From: Anaerolineaceae bacterium UBA6105
GTDB taxonomy: Bacteria > Chloroflexota > Anaerolineae > Anaerolineales > Anaerolineaceae
NCBI GenBank assembly: GCA_002423495.1
Contig: DIWN01000036.1
Coordinates: 53,215 to 74,742, forward strand
Reading direction: 5' to 3'
DNA: 21,528 nucleotides
The notes below the pieces were generated by a model. It ran no database searches, was not told where the DNA came from, and saw only the letters and a list, made by a program, of their open reading frames with translations. Below are positions 1 through 6,701 of this stretch, piece by piece; position 1 is the stretch's first letter, and every line of letters begins with the position of its first letter. The translations under genes and the position numbers were made by a program.

Positions 1-346
1 CATCCAGCAGGATCTTGCAGTAATGGGCTTCCCGGAAGTCAATATGGAAATATAAGCTGCCGGATGGCTTTAGCACACGCTGGGCTTCCCGCAGTCTGGG
101 TTCGAGAAAGGCGCGGTAATCCTTGAAACTGTCGCGGTAATCGCGGGTGGCGATGACTTCAGTGGCGTAGCTTTGGTCTCCAAAACCAATGCGATCCCCA
201 ACATCGGAGCGAGTAGTTTTGAGCTGCCTGCGCGATTGCAGCTTGCCGGTATTGAATGGAGGATCGATATAAATCAGATCAACAGTATCTCCAGGCAGAT
301 TCTGCAAGAACGGGAAGTTATCACCAAAGTGGATTTGATTTTGCAT
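1..346 (-). CDS. Site-specific DNA methyltransferase (DPPF type), partial at window edge
   Basis: The minus-strand frame is open from an ATG at 346 to the window edge, giving the first 115 residues only. Near the N-terminus it has HFGDNF followed by DLIYIDPPFNTG, with DPPF at residues 28-31. This is the catalytic motif IV of the N6-adenine/N4-cytosine methyltransferase family (N6_N4_Mtase), which transfers a methyl group from S-adenosylmethionine to DNA. Further on, LKPSGSLYFHID fits the usual strand and helix after the catalytic loop. Motif IV comes before any FxGxG SAM-binding motif, as in the beta-type order, but the rest is outside the window. There is no Shine-Dalgarno sequence; a TACAAT box ends 6 nt before the ATG. 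No restriction enzyme is seen on this side, so an orphan or a restriction-modification role cannot be separated. Family call is firm; target base and sequence are unknown. Confidence 0.85.
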   Translation of the reverse strand, partial: MQNQIHFGDNFPFLQNLPGDTVDLIYIDPPFNTGKLQSRRQLKTTRSDVGDRIGFGDQSYATEVIATRDYRDSFKDYRAFLEPRLREAQRVLKPSGSLYFHIDFREAHYCKILLD

Positions 347-352
347 CTGCAA

Positions 353-358
353 ATTGTA
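353..358 (-). promoter_or_regulatory. Candidate -10 box of the methyltransferase gene
   Basis: TACAAT on the minus strand ends 6 nt before the ATG at 346. No good -35 hexamer is visible at 16-18 nt. If used, transcription would start at or next to the start codon. Confidence 0.4.
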
Positions 359-371
359 GCATGGCTGAATC

Positions 372-399
372 AAAAAAGCTGCCCGCTTGGACAGCTTTT
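372..399 (-). terminator. Intrinsic terminator of mscL
   Basis: On the minus strand, AAAGCTGTCC and GGGCAGCTTT form a 10-bp stem (one G-T pair) around an AAGC loop, followed by a run of six T. It lies 17 nt after the mscL stop codon and separates it from the methyltransferase gene. Confidence 0.85.
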
Positions 400-415
400 G
401 TGACATCTTTTCTGT

Positions 416-877
416 TTATGAGAGCTCAGATGTGCAGTGAGGGCAGCGGGTTGCTTCAAGCGGGATCTCGGTCTTGCAGAAGGGGCAAGTCTTGGTGGTT
501 GGCTCGGCGGCAGGTTCTTCAGCTGGCTTGCGGGCTTTGTTAATGGCTTTCACAAGCAGGAAAATAACAAAGGCGATGATCAGGAAATTAACAATAGTCA
601 TCAAGAAATTGCCATAAGCAAAGACCACGGCGCCGGCTTCCCTGGTGGCAGCCAATGTGGTGCCAGCAGGAATTGTTACAGCAGCCTTGTTCAGCTGGAT
701 GAAGAGGTCTGCAAAATTGACCTTCCCCAAAAGCATCCCAATAATGGGCATGATCAGATCTGCAACCAATGAATTGACGATAGCGCCGAACGCGCCGCCA
801 ATGACTACGCCAATAGCCAGATCGAGCGCGTTGCCTTTAGTAATAAATTCTTTAAATTCTCCAATAAATTTTTTCAT
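416..877 (-). CDS. mscL: Large-conductance mechanosensitive channel MscL with C-terminal zinc ribbon
   Basis: 153 residues. MscL forms a homopentameric inner-membrane pore that opens under high membrane tension and releases solutes on osmotic downshock. The N-terminus MKKFIGEFKEFITKGN and the following AIGVVIGGAFGAIVNSLV are the classic amphipathic helix and first membrane segment (about 18-46); the second segment is about 86-110. The ATG at 877 is chosen over an upstream in-frame start at 910 because it begins with the family N-terminus and has GAGAGG 7 nt upstream. Unusually, the cytoplasmic helix is followed by a Pro/Glu-rich linker and CPFC...CPHC (Cys131, 134, 145, 148), a likely zinc ribbon that classical MscL lacks. 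The gene stands alone and has its own terminator. The channel call is firm; zinc binding is inferred from the cysteine spacing. Confidence 0.96.
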   Translation of the reverse strand: MKKFIGEFKEFITKGNALDLAIGVVIGGAFGAIVNSLVADLIMPIIGMLLGKVNFADLFIQLNKAAVTIPAGTTLAATREAGAVVFAYGNFLMTIVNFLIIAFVIFLLVKAINKARKPAEEPAAEPTTKTCPFCKTEIPLEATRCPHCTSELS

Positions 878-899
878 TCTTACCTCTCTTTCAATACCT

Positions 900-905
900 A
901 TTATA
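900..905 (-). promoter_or_regulatory. Candidate -10 box for mscL
   Basis: TATAAT on the minus strand lies 22 nt before the mscL ATG, leaving room for the GAGAGG ribosome site. No convincing -35 element is visible, so this is tentative. Confidence 0.4.
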
Positions 906-952
906 AGCAAAACAAATCCGAATACCTATAATCTCAGACACATAATCTTGGC

Positions 953-980
953 TTGCACATTCAGATTAAACTGTTATAAT
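953..980 (+). promoter_or_regulatory. Sigma70-type promoter for rho
   Basis: TTGCAC (953-958) and TATAAT (975-980) are separated by 16 nt, with an extended TGT just before the -10 box. Start of transcription would be near 987, which gives rho a leader of about 160 nt. A second TATAAT at 1039-1044 lacks a -35 element. Confidence 0.6.
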
Positions 981-1150
981 CTACACATAATTGAAATTCT
1001 CGATATAACAACTCCGGCATCCCTCTAAAGCTATCCTTTATAATGTAATGGAAATTGTGCTACTTTAGTCTGTAAGAATTATCACTTCCTGAAGTTTTGT
1101 ACAAGTCCTGGGAGAGGGTGGAAATATTGGAAATACGTGGTGAGTGAGAC

Positions 1151-2422
1151 ATGGACATATTTGAACTAGAAAAGAAAACTGTAAAACAACTCTCAAAGAT
1201 TGCTAAAGATCTGGATATCCCAAATATAAACAGGCTGAAGCGGGAAGGGCTGATCATAAAGATTGCCCGGGCACTTGCTGAAGCTGAGGGTCTTGAGATG
1301 CGCGGTGGCGTGCTGGAGATCATGAATGAAGGTATCGGATTCTTGCGTGGCAACTATCGCATCGGTTCGGAAGATGTCTACGTCTCGCAGGCACAATTGC
1401 GCCGGTATGAATTGCGATCGGGCGATCTTGTTATCGGGCATGTCAGACCGCCGCGGGAATCTGAACGCCATCATGGGTTGCTCAAAGTGGAATCAATTAA
1501 CGGATTGACCCCTGATGAAGCCCGTAAACGACCAAGATTCGAAAATCTGACCCCTATTTTCCCCAACAAACTACTAAACCTGGAATACGACCCCCTCAAC
1601 CTGGCCACCCGCATGATCAACCTGGTGGCTCCAATTGGCGGCGGGCAGCGTGCCATGATTGTTTCACCGCCAAAAGCAGGCAAGACCACGATCCTGAAGG
1701 ACATCGCAAACGCCATAAGTGCCAACAATCCGGAAGTGCGTCAGATTATGTCGCTGATCGGTGAACGTCCTGAAGAAGTGACCGACATGGATCGCTCAGT
1801 AGACGCGGAGGTCATTGCCAGTACATTTGACGAACCGGTAAACGCGCATGTGCGTATGGCAGAAATCTCGCTGGATCGCGCAAAACGCCTGGTTGAAATT
1901 GGTTTGGACGTGGTTATTCTGATGGATTCCCTCACGCGTTTGGCGCGTGCCTACAATATGGTGGTTAATCCCTCCGGGCGCACGCTCTCGGGTGGTATGG
2001 ATCCCTCCGCGCTCTATCCTCCCAAGCGCTTCTTTGGCGCCGCACGCAACCTTGAGGATGGCGGCAGCCTGACAATTGTTGCGACTGCTCTGGTGGACAC
2101 CGGCTCGAGGCTGGATGACGTGGTCTATGAAGAGTTTAAAGGCACTGGCAACATGGAAATGATCCTTTCCCGCCGTTTACAGGAACGCCGAATCTTCCCA
2201 GCCATTGACATGGAGAAATCGTCTACACGACGTGAAGATCTTTTGATGAGCCCTGAAACCTTGCAAAGAGTCTGGTTGATGCGTAGAATGTATTTGCAGA
2301 TGGTTTCCAATCCTCCCCAAGGGGCAGGCATGGATACTGCGGTTGCCACTGAGGCGATCCTGCAAAAAATGGAAAAGACAAAAACAAACGCGGAGTTCCT
2401 GGAGAACCTGGCAGACATGTAA
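1151..2422 (+). CDS. rho: Transcription termination factor Rho
   Basis: 423 residues, close to the usual length without insertions. Rho is a hexameric RNA-dependent ATPase that moves along unstructured nascent RNA and releases RNA polymerase. The N-terminal helical Rho_N region spans about 1-45, the cold-shock-like RNA-binding fold about 50-125, and the RecA-type ATPase the rest. Walker A is SPPKAGKT (172-179), Walker B is VVILMDS (254-260), and the Q/R-loop region GGMDPSALYPPKRFFGAARN follows at 281-300. The start has GGTGAG 6 nt upstream. One position is odd: the highly conserved LIDERPEEVT reads LIGERPEEVT, so Gly204 sits where E. coli Rho has Asp210, next to the catalytic Glu (Glu205 here). 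The M23 gene follows after 29 nt without a terminator, so the two are probably cotranscribed. Confidence 0.98.
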   Translation: MDIFELEKKTVKQLSKIAKDLDIPNINRLKREGLIIKIARALAEAEGLEMRGGVLEIMNEGIGFLRGNYRIGSEDVYVSQAQLRRYELRSGDLVIGHVRPPRESERHHGLLKVESINGLTPDEARKRPRFENLTPIFPNKLLNLEYDPLNLATRMINLVAPIGGGQRAMIVSPPKAGKTTILKDIANAISANNPEVRQIMSLIGERPEEVTDMDRSVDAEVIASTFDEPVNAHVRMAEISLDRAKRLVEIGLDVVILMDSLTRLARAYNMVVNPSGRTLSGGMDPSALYPPKRFFGAARNLEDGGSLTIVATALVDTGSRLDDVVYEEFKGTGNMEMILSRRLQERRIFPAIDMEKSSTRREDLLMSPETLQRVWLMRRMYLQMVSNPPQGAGMDTAVATEAILQKMEKTKTNAEFLENLADM

Positions 2423-2451
2423 GTTCTGCCGCAAGATTTGAGAGAAAGTTC

Positions 2452-3546
2452 ATGACACAAAAAGATCATACGAAGGCGCCATCTTCATCCGGGCGCTTAT
2501 TGGGGGCAATTGGCTGGATTTTGGCTGCGGCACTTAGTGCTGGTTTAATTTCCTTCCTGTTCTGGCAACCTGAAATCGCAAGATCGATGGCAAATTACCA
2601 GAAAGGCGTTGAAGTCGGGTCCTTACCTGCCGATAATCCGGAAGTTTTAGAGGTGCCATTGCCAGACTTTTTGCCAACTGAAAGTGCAACAGGTCTGATT
2701 CGAGAATCGGATCCCAACACTGAAACTACCAGTGAGTACCGCTCTTCTCCCATCACTTACACCGTGCAAAGTGGCGATTCTGTTTGGGGTATTGCTGAAA
2801 AGTTTGATCTGAGCGTTGAATCCATCCTCTATGCAAACTATGACATTCTGCAGGATAAATCGGATAATCTTATGCCCGGGCAGAACCTCACAATTCCACC
2901 GACAAACGGCATCCTTCACACCTGGCGCAGCCGGGACAACCTGAGCTCAGTCGCTTCGCGTTATGGTGCCGATATTGAGGACATCCTGCTTTTTATTGGC
3001 AACGGTCTTGACCTGGCCAACCCCGAGCTTACCCCAGGCACAGTGGTGATGGTGCCGGGAGGAAACCGGGAACTGGTCAATATCACTTTTGCTGGAGTTA
3101 CGACCGATGAAGGAGGCAATCTTATCAGCGGTTTTTCCGGACCTGGCGCTTGTTCGCTCTCCGGGGTGGGAATCATTGGAAACGGTTACTTTATCTGGCC
3201 TTCAGCGGTGCATACGATCTCGGGCAACCAATATGGTCCGGGGCACAACGGGATAGACATTGGAGCAGGAATCGGTTCTTCGTTATTCGCTGCCGATAGC
3301 GGCACGGTTGTTTATGCCGGCTGGCTTGACGGTGGCTATGGTAATTTTGTCATGATTGATCATGGCAACGGATTCACCACATGGTATGAGCACCTGGAAA
3401 CCGTTTTTGTCAACTGTGGCGACAATGTCTTCCAGGGAAGTGTCATAGGCACTGCGGGCTCCACCGGCAACTCAACGGGCCCTCACCTGCATTTCGAGAT
3501 TCGATATGGCGGAATGCCGGTAAATCCCTGGGACTATCTCCCTTAG
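2452..3546 (+). CDS. Membrane-anchored LysM/M23 cell-wall endopeptidase
   Basis: 364 residues. One N-terminal membrane segment (about 16-38) anchors an extracytoplasmic part. A clear LysM repeat (about 101-149, with YTVQSGDSVWGIAEKF) binds peptidoglycan glycan; a second, degenerate LysM (about 152-202) follows. The C-terminal M23 (lysostaphin/LytM) domain has HNGID (zinc ligands His265 and Asp269), YEHLE (His314) and GPHLHFE (His345 and zinc ligand His347), so all five active-site residues are present. The predicted activity is hydrolysis of peptide cross-links in peptidoglycan, or a related wall-remodelling role. GAGAGAAAG lies just upstream of the ATG. It follows rho by 29 nt and is followed after 20 nt by tRNA-Arg. 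Family is certain; the exact bond cut is not known. Confidence 0.93.
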   Translation: MTQKDHTKAPSSSGRLLGAIGWILAAALSAGLISFLFWQPEIARSMANYQKGVEVGSLPADNPEVLEVPLPDFLPTESATGLIRESDPNTETTSEYRSSPITYTVQSGDSVWGIAEKFDLSVESILYANYDILQDKSDNLMPGQNLTIPPTNGILHTWRSRDNLSSVASRYGADIEDILLFIGNGLDLANPELTPGTVVMVPGGNRELVNITFAGVTTDEGGNLISGFSGPGACSLSGVGIIGNGYFIWPSAVHTISGNQYGPGHNGIDIGAGIGSSLFAADSGTVVYAGWLDGGYGNFVMIDHGNGFTTWYEHLETVFVNCGDNVFQGSVIGTAGSTGNSTGPHLHFEIRYGGMPVNPWDYLP

Positions 3547-3552
3547 CAGTGA

Positions 3553-3558
3553 TATAAT
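3553..3558 (+). promoter_or_regulatory. Candidate -10 box of tRNA-Arg
   Basis: TATAAT ends 8 nt before the first base of the mature tRNA. No convincing -35 hexamer is present at the expected spacing. It also serves as a calibration for how -10 boxes sit relative to RNA starts in this genome. Confidence 0.5.
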
Positions 3559-3566
3559 GCCTGCGC

Positions 3567-3639
3567 GCCCCAGTGGCTCAATGGATAGAGCGAGGCACTC
3601 CTAACGCCTAGACTGGGGGTTCGATTCCCTCCTGGGGCA
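3567..3639 (+). tRNA. tRNA-Arg (anticodon CCU)
   Basis: 73 nt fold as a cloverleaf. The acceptor is GCCCCAG/CTGGGGC with discriminator A; the D stem is GCTC/GAGC; the anticodon loop is CTCCTAA with anticodon CCT; the T arm is GGGGG/CCCTC around TTCGATT. It decodes AGG. The innermost anticodon-stem pair (A31 with C39) is a mismatch. The 3' CCA is not encoded. A terminator follows directly. Confidence 0.95.
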
Positions 3640-3642
3640 CAA

Positions 3643-3669
3643 AAAAAACCACCTTCAAGGTGGTTTTTT
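3643..3669. terminator. Bidirectional intrinsic terminator after tRNA-Arg
   Basis: AAAAAACCACC and GGTGGTTTTTT form a perfect 11-bp stem around TTCAA. A- and T-tracts on both sides let it end the plus-strand tRNA transcript and the convergent minus-strand gene that stops at 3696. Confidence 0.9.
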
Positions 3670-3695
3670 GCTTGATGCAGTAAAAAACAGTCTGC

Positions 3696-4070
3696 TTAAT
3701 CTTCCAGATCGTTGAAATCGACAAAATCACTGGCATGCTCACTGTCAAGCTCACGCCTGACCCACAAGAGCAGCATGTCACCTTCTTCCACGTTCAGTGC
3801 GCGCGCGGCAATGATGGGGTCTTCCTTGCGGAGCCCGATTTCATCTTTATACTCAAGGAACATAGTCTGCCTGGCTTCCCAGGTCGTCTTGCAGCGGTCC
3901 AGCAGTTTGTTGCTGTCAAAGGTACGCAAAGTCGTCAGAAAGGTGTCGTAGAGGAACGGACCTTCCAATATTCCGATTGCCCAATTCAGTTCTTCGCTAC
4001 GATCAGGGTCACCTGAAAGTCTTTCAAACACAGGGGTCGGTCCTTCGATGATGGTAATTTTGTTGTTCAT
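3696..4070 (-). CDS. Small acidic protein of unknown function
   Basis: 124 residues, no signal peptide or membrane segment, so probably cytoplasmic. I do not recognise the family. The N-terminus reads NNKITIIEGPTPVFE, there is a central WAIGILEGPFLYDTFLTTLR segment, and the C-terminus is strongly acidic (DFVDFNDLED). No cysteine motif, nucleotide-binding loop or DNA-binding helix pair is evident. The segment RKEDPIIAARALNVEEGDMLLLWVR resembles a helix plus strand. Coding is supported by a long unbroken frame, a promoter (TTGCAT-16-TATGAT) just upstream, and a shared terminator downstream. There is no ribosome site, and the -10 box ends 11 nt before the ATG. Function is not assigned. Confidence 0.75.
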   Translation of the reverse strand: MNNKITIIEGPTPVFERLSGDPDRSEELNWAIGILEGPFLYDTFLTTLRTFDSNKLLDRCKTTWEARQTMFLEYKDEIGLRKEDPIIAARALNVEEGDMLLLWVRRELDSEHASDFVDFNDLED

Positions 4071-4081
4071 AATCGCGCAAA

Positions 4082-4109
4082 ATCATACCACATTGTTGAA
4101 TCAATGCAA
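4082..4109 (-). promoter_or_regulatory. Promoter of the unknown gene ending at 3696
   Basis: On the minus strand TTGCAT (4104-4109) and TATGAT (4082-4087) are 16 nt apart. The -10 box ends 11 nt before the ATG at 4070, so any leader would be about 5 nt. Confidence 0.55.
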
Positions 4110-4113
4110 CAAA

Positions 4114-4140
4114 TCAGGACCGGTTTTTTACCGATCCTGA
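4114..4140 (-). terminator. Terminator of the two-module secreted protein gene
   Basis: On the minus strand TCAGGATCGGT pairs with ACCGGTCCTGA (one mismatch) around a short A-rich loop, followed by TTTGTT. It lies 18 nt beyond the stop codon at 4159. Confidence 0.65.
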
Positions 4141-4158
4141 AAAGGTCAGGATTTCAGT

Positions 4159-4893
4159 CTACTCCTGGGTTGTATTATTCCAGAACCAGTTGTAGGCATA
4201 CCAACCGCCAGATGTGGCCTGCAGACGAATGGAAATTCGAATGAGTCCAGCCATCTCGGGGGGGATGGTGAACGTGGCTGTAATTTCGCCACCTTCGCCG
4301 CTGTTGAAAGTGCCAGACTCAATGCCATTGATACCCATGGTCCACATCTCGCCCATGAGGACGGTGAAATCTGTATCCGCGGGGAAGTTTTTACCTTCCA
4401 CAGTGACAGTGTTGTCCTTTTCAACAGCCACGATGTTGAAGGTTGGATAATTGACTACCGGCGCTGGTGTGCTGGTGGGGGCAGGAGTTTCAGTCGCGGG
4501 AGTTTCGGCTGGCCAGGTGCCGTTATCCTCGTCATTCCAGAACCAATTGTAATAATAGTAGCCGCCAGTAAGGCTTTCGATGCGGATTGAAATTATTGCC
4601 CGGCCTTTGAGGGCGTCGGGAATGGTGACGGTGACTGATAGCGAGCCGCCGGCACCTGAATTGAAGGTGGCAACCTCAATGCCGTCTACACCGCGGGTGT
4701 TGTATTCACCCATCAGAACTTTCCAATCGAGATCCTTGGGCATGTCCTGGGTCAGGATGGTGACAGTTTCGTCTTTCTCGACTTCCCTGATGGTAAAGCT
4801 TGGGTATGCTGCTTGCGCTTTACTGATACCTACCGCTGCCGGGAAGAGCATGGTCAGCAGTAAAACAATAATTAAAACGCCTTTCTTGTTCAT
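4159..4893 (-). CDS. Secreted protein with two copies of an aromatic-rich beta module
   Basis: 244 residues. A signal peptide (about 1-28, KK then a leucine/valine-rich core and an AQA-A cleavage site) directs export. The mature protein is two similar modules of about 90 residues (30-120 and 149-240) joined by a Thr/Pro/Ala linker. Each module starts YP-[ST]-F, then VEKD-x-TVT, then VLMGE, then GI[ED]-containing GTFNSG/ATFNSG-x-GG, then a strand ending in TIP, and ends with Y-x-YNWFWN. The predominance of alternating hydrophobic residues suggests beta sandwiches. No catalytic residues stand out, so a binding or surface role is the best guess. The start is ATG 4893, not the in-frame GTG at 4899, because the AAAGGAG ribosome site overlaps that GTG. 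I do not know a named family for the module. Confidence 0.85.
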   Translation of the reverse strand: MNKKGVLIIVLLLTMLFPAAVGISKAQAAYPSFTIREVEKDETVTILTQDMPKDLDWKVLMGEYNTRGVDGIEVATFNSGAGGSLSVTVTIPDALKGRAIISIRIESLTGGYYYYNWFWNDEDNGTWPAETPATETPAPTSTPAPVVNYPTFNIVAVEKDNTVTVEGKNFPADTDFTVLMGEMWTMGINGIESGTFNSGEGGEITATFTIPPEMAGLIRISIRLQATSGGWYAYNWFWNNTTQE

Positions 4894-4927
4894 TTTCACT
4901 CCTTTGTTCGGCTAAATCATCAATTTT

Positions 4928-4965
4928 ACTAATCAATATTAAGACGTTCTGACCGATTGATTAGT
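4928..4965. repeat. Perfect inverted repeat in a divergent intergenic region
   Basis: ACTAATCAAT (4928-4937) and ATTGATTAGT (4956-4965) are exact inverted copies, 10 bp each, with 18 bp between them. They lie between the secreted-protein gene (minus) and the M23 gene at 5060 (plus). Too widely spaced for a terminator without T-runs; an operator for a dimeric regulator is possible. Confidence 0.5.
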
Positions 4966-5045
4966 TCCATTAACATTGTAAGAACAACGGAATGAGATAT
5001 CAATGGGAGATTCAAGGTTTGCAGAAACTTATTTAAGAACGACAT

Positions 5046-5051
5046 TATAAT
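5046..5051 (+). promoter_or_regulatory. -10 box of the M23 gene at 5060
   Basis: TATAAT ends 8 nt before the ATG and no Shine-Dalgarno sequence is present, which fits a leaderless transcript. No good -35 element is visible. Confidence 0.5.
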
Positions 5052-5059
5052 CAGCCGAT

Positions 5060-5797
5060 ATGGAAAAAAACTCTTTGAGCAAATCTCACAAATTTTCACG
5101 GAGAACTTGCCTGGTAGTAGTCCTGGGAATAAGCGTAATTGGACTCGCGGGTCTCTATCTGCTTGGACGCGCCTATCTCGGCGGACGCAGCGGGATGGTC
5201 ATCAATTACCTGCGTAATCCAGAGCAGCACGCCGACTATGAAGTAGATGCCCTGACCAGATGCGGCAGCGCTCCTTTCATGCTGCCAAGCAGAGGATTTA
5301 TCGGCTACCTTTGGGACGACTCCTTTAAGCCATTTCACCGGCACCAGGGAATTGACATCTTTGCAGGAACTGAGGCGGGCAAAATGCCAGTATATACACC
5401 ATACGACGGCTTTTTGACCCGCGAAGAAGGCTGGCTTTCCAGCCTCATCATTCGCATTCCGCAGGATCCACTCGACCCTGAGCGGCAAATTTGGCTTTAC
5501 ATGACCCATCTGGCAGATGCTGAAGGGAATTCTTTTATCGACAGCGCTTTTCCGCAGGGAACTTATGACAAACCTGTGTTTGCCGGGGATCTATTGGGCT
5601 TTCAGGGTGATTACTCTGGGGACCCAGCCCGGCCGGTGGGCGTTCATCTGCATTTTTCGATTGTCAAGGATGATGGCCTGGGGAACTATCTCAATGAACT
5701 CGACATTGCCAATACGATCGACCCCACACCATATTTTGGCTTTGAACTCAATGCAAAAGTGCTCGGCAAATCGGAAATTCCCAAATGTAAGCCGTAA
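5060..5797 (+). CDS. Membrane-anchored M23-family peptidase
   Basis: 245 residues. A basic N-terminus is followed by one membrane segment (about 18-40), so the C-terminal domain should face outside. The M23 motifs are HQGIDIF (His95 and Asp99 as zinc ligands), YMTHL (His150) and GVHLHFS (His196 and zinc ligand His198). All active-site residues of LytM-like endopeptidases are kept, so it is likely catalytic on peptidoglycan or another peptide substrate. It lacks LysM repeats, unlike the M23 protein at 2452. The core is punctuated by insertions, for example EGNSFIDSAFPQGTYDKP, and ends with a Cys-containing tail. It appears to be a single-gene unit: a separate promoter precedes the next gene. 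Confidence 0.88.
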   Translation: MEKNSLSKSHKFSRRTCLVVVLGISVIGLAGLYLLGRAYLGGRSGMVINYLRNPEQHADYEVDALTRCGSAPFMLPSRGFIGYLWDDSFKPFHRHQGIDIFAGTEAGKMPVYTPYDGFLTREEGWLSSLIIRIPQDPLDPERQIWLYMTHLADAEGNSFIDSAFPQGTYDKPVFAGDLLGFQGDYSGDPARPVGVHLHFSIVKDDGLGNYLNELDIANTIDPTPYFGFELNAKVLGKSEIPKCKP

Positions 5798-5808
5798 AGC
5801 CTGATCAA

Positions 5809-5838
5809 TTGGCGATTAAACGCGACTTTGGCTATAAT
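5809..5838 (+). promoter_or_regulatory. Promoter of the MBL-like/asparaginase/endonuclease operon
   Basis: TTGGCG (5809-5814) and TATAAT (5833-5838) are 18 nt apart. The AAAGGAG ribosome site of the first gene follows, leaving a leader of about 20 nt. Confidence 0.6.
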
Positions 5839-5864
5839 GGGCGGAAGTAACAAAAGGAGTTCCC

Positions 5865-6689
5865 ATGCAGGAATTAACACCATCTGTCGCAATCCAGCAA
5901 AACGCACTCGGCCTTTATACAGGCATTGTCCAATCTTCAGAAGGCAACATACTGATCGATTCCCCCTACCGCACCGATGACTACAAAGCCTGGGGCAATC
6001 GCGCCGCAAAATCAGACGCAATTTTTTTGGTTTTGCTTGACACACAATATGATCGTACTTTGAGTGCCAAAGGCTTTGACTGTATTATCGTTTCTCAGTC
6101 CGACTATCTTCTGCCGGCAAAACCGCGCCAGCAGGCGGTTAAATTGCAGGAGGAATTGCTCGGCACCGGTGATGGCCACGAACAGAGCGGTTCACCCACC
6201 CGTCCTTATTCACCAGAAATCAGTTTTAACCAGAATATGAATCTCTTTTTCGGAGGTACCGAAGTCTTGCTGGAGCACCATCCAGGCTCAAACATGGCAG
6301 GAATTTGGGCGGTATTACCGCAGGAAAAAGTAATATTTGTGGGGGACAGCGTGGTGGTCAACCAACCTCCGTTTCTGGCATATTGCGATCCGGCTGCCTG
6401 GGCGGCAGACATGAAGCTGCTGGCTTCCCGGGCTTACAAGGGCTACCAGATTGTGTCTTCGCGTGCCGGTCTGGTCACTCAGGACCAGGTGCGGGAGATG
6501 GGAAAGCTGATGAATTTTATTCAGAATTCCATCGCGAGATTACAGGAGAAGGATGCTGATCTGGACACCTACCTGGAATTGATCCCGCGCATTTTGAAGC
6601 GCATCGAGTATTCACCCGTCGAAGGCGAATTGTTCTTTAACCGCCTCAGATGGGGTTTGACAACTTTTTTTGAGTTAAATCAGGCATAG
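5865..6689 (+). CDS. Metallo-beta-lactamase-like protein lacking the HxHxDH ligands
   Basis: 274 residues, no signal peptide. The order of strands fits the MBL fold: GLYTGIVQSSEGNILIDSPY (like the N-terminal two strands with the conserved D), then IFLVLLDTQYDRTL where HxHxDH is expected, then EHHPGSNMAGIWAVLP (like the GHTPGS segment) and VIFVGDSVV (like LFTGD, Asp161). In the metal site the usual His-x-His-x-Asp-His is replaced by Asp59-x-Gln61-x-Asp63-Arg64, while His138/139 and Asp161 remain. It therefore probably cannot hold the normal di-metal centre, and may be a non-catalytic or altered member. The ATG has AAAGGAG 4 nt upstream. It is the first gene of an operon with the asparaginase, 12 nt downstream. 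MBL homology is inferred from motif order, so I keep moderate confidence. Confidence 0.65.
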   Translation: MQELTPSVAIQQNALGLYTGIVQSSEGNILIDSPYRTDDYKAWGNRAAKSDAIFLVLLDTQYDRTLSAKGFDCIIVSQSDYLLPAKPRQQAVKLQEELLGTGDGHEQSGSPTRPYSPEISFNQNMNLFFGGTEVLLEHHPGSNMAGIWAVLPQEKVIFVGDSVVVNQPPFLAYCDPAAWAADMKLLASRAYKGYQIVSSRAGLVTQDQVREMGKLMNFIQNSIARLQEKDADLDTYLELIPRILKRIEYSPVEGELFFNRLRWGLTTFFELNQA

Positions 6690-6701
6690 AGAGGACAGTG
6701 C

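Noticed and set aside
173..772. Plus-strand open frames over the methyltransferase and mscL genes
   Set aside because: They are antisense to genes with clear catalytic or membrane motifs and have no domain of their own.
1039..1044. Second rho promoter (TATAAT)
   Set aside because: No -35 hexamer or extended -10 element at suitable spacing, so I kept only the promoter at 953-980.
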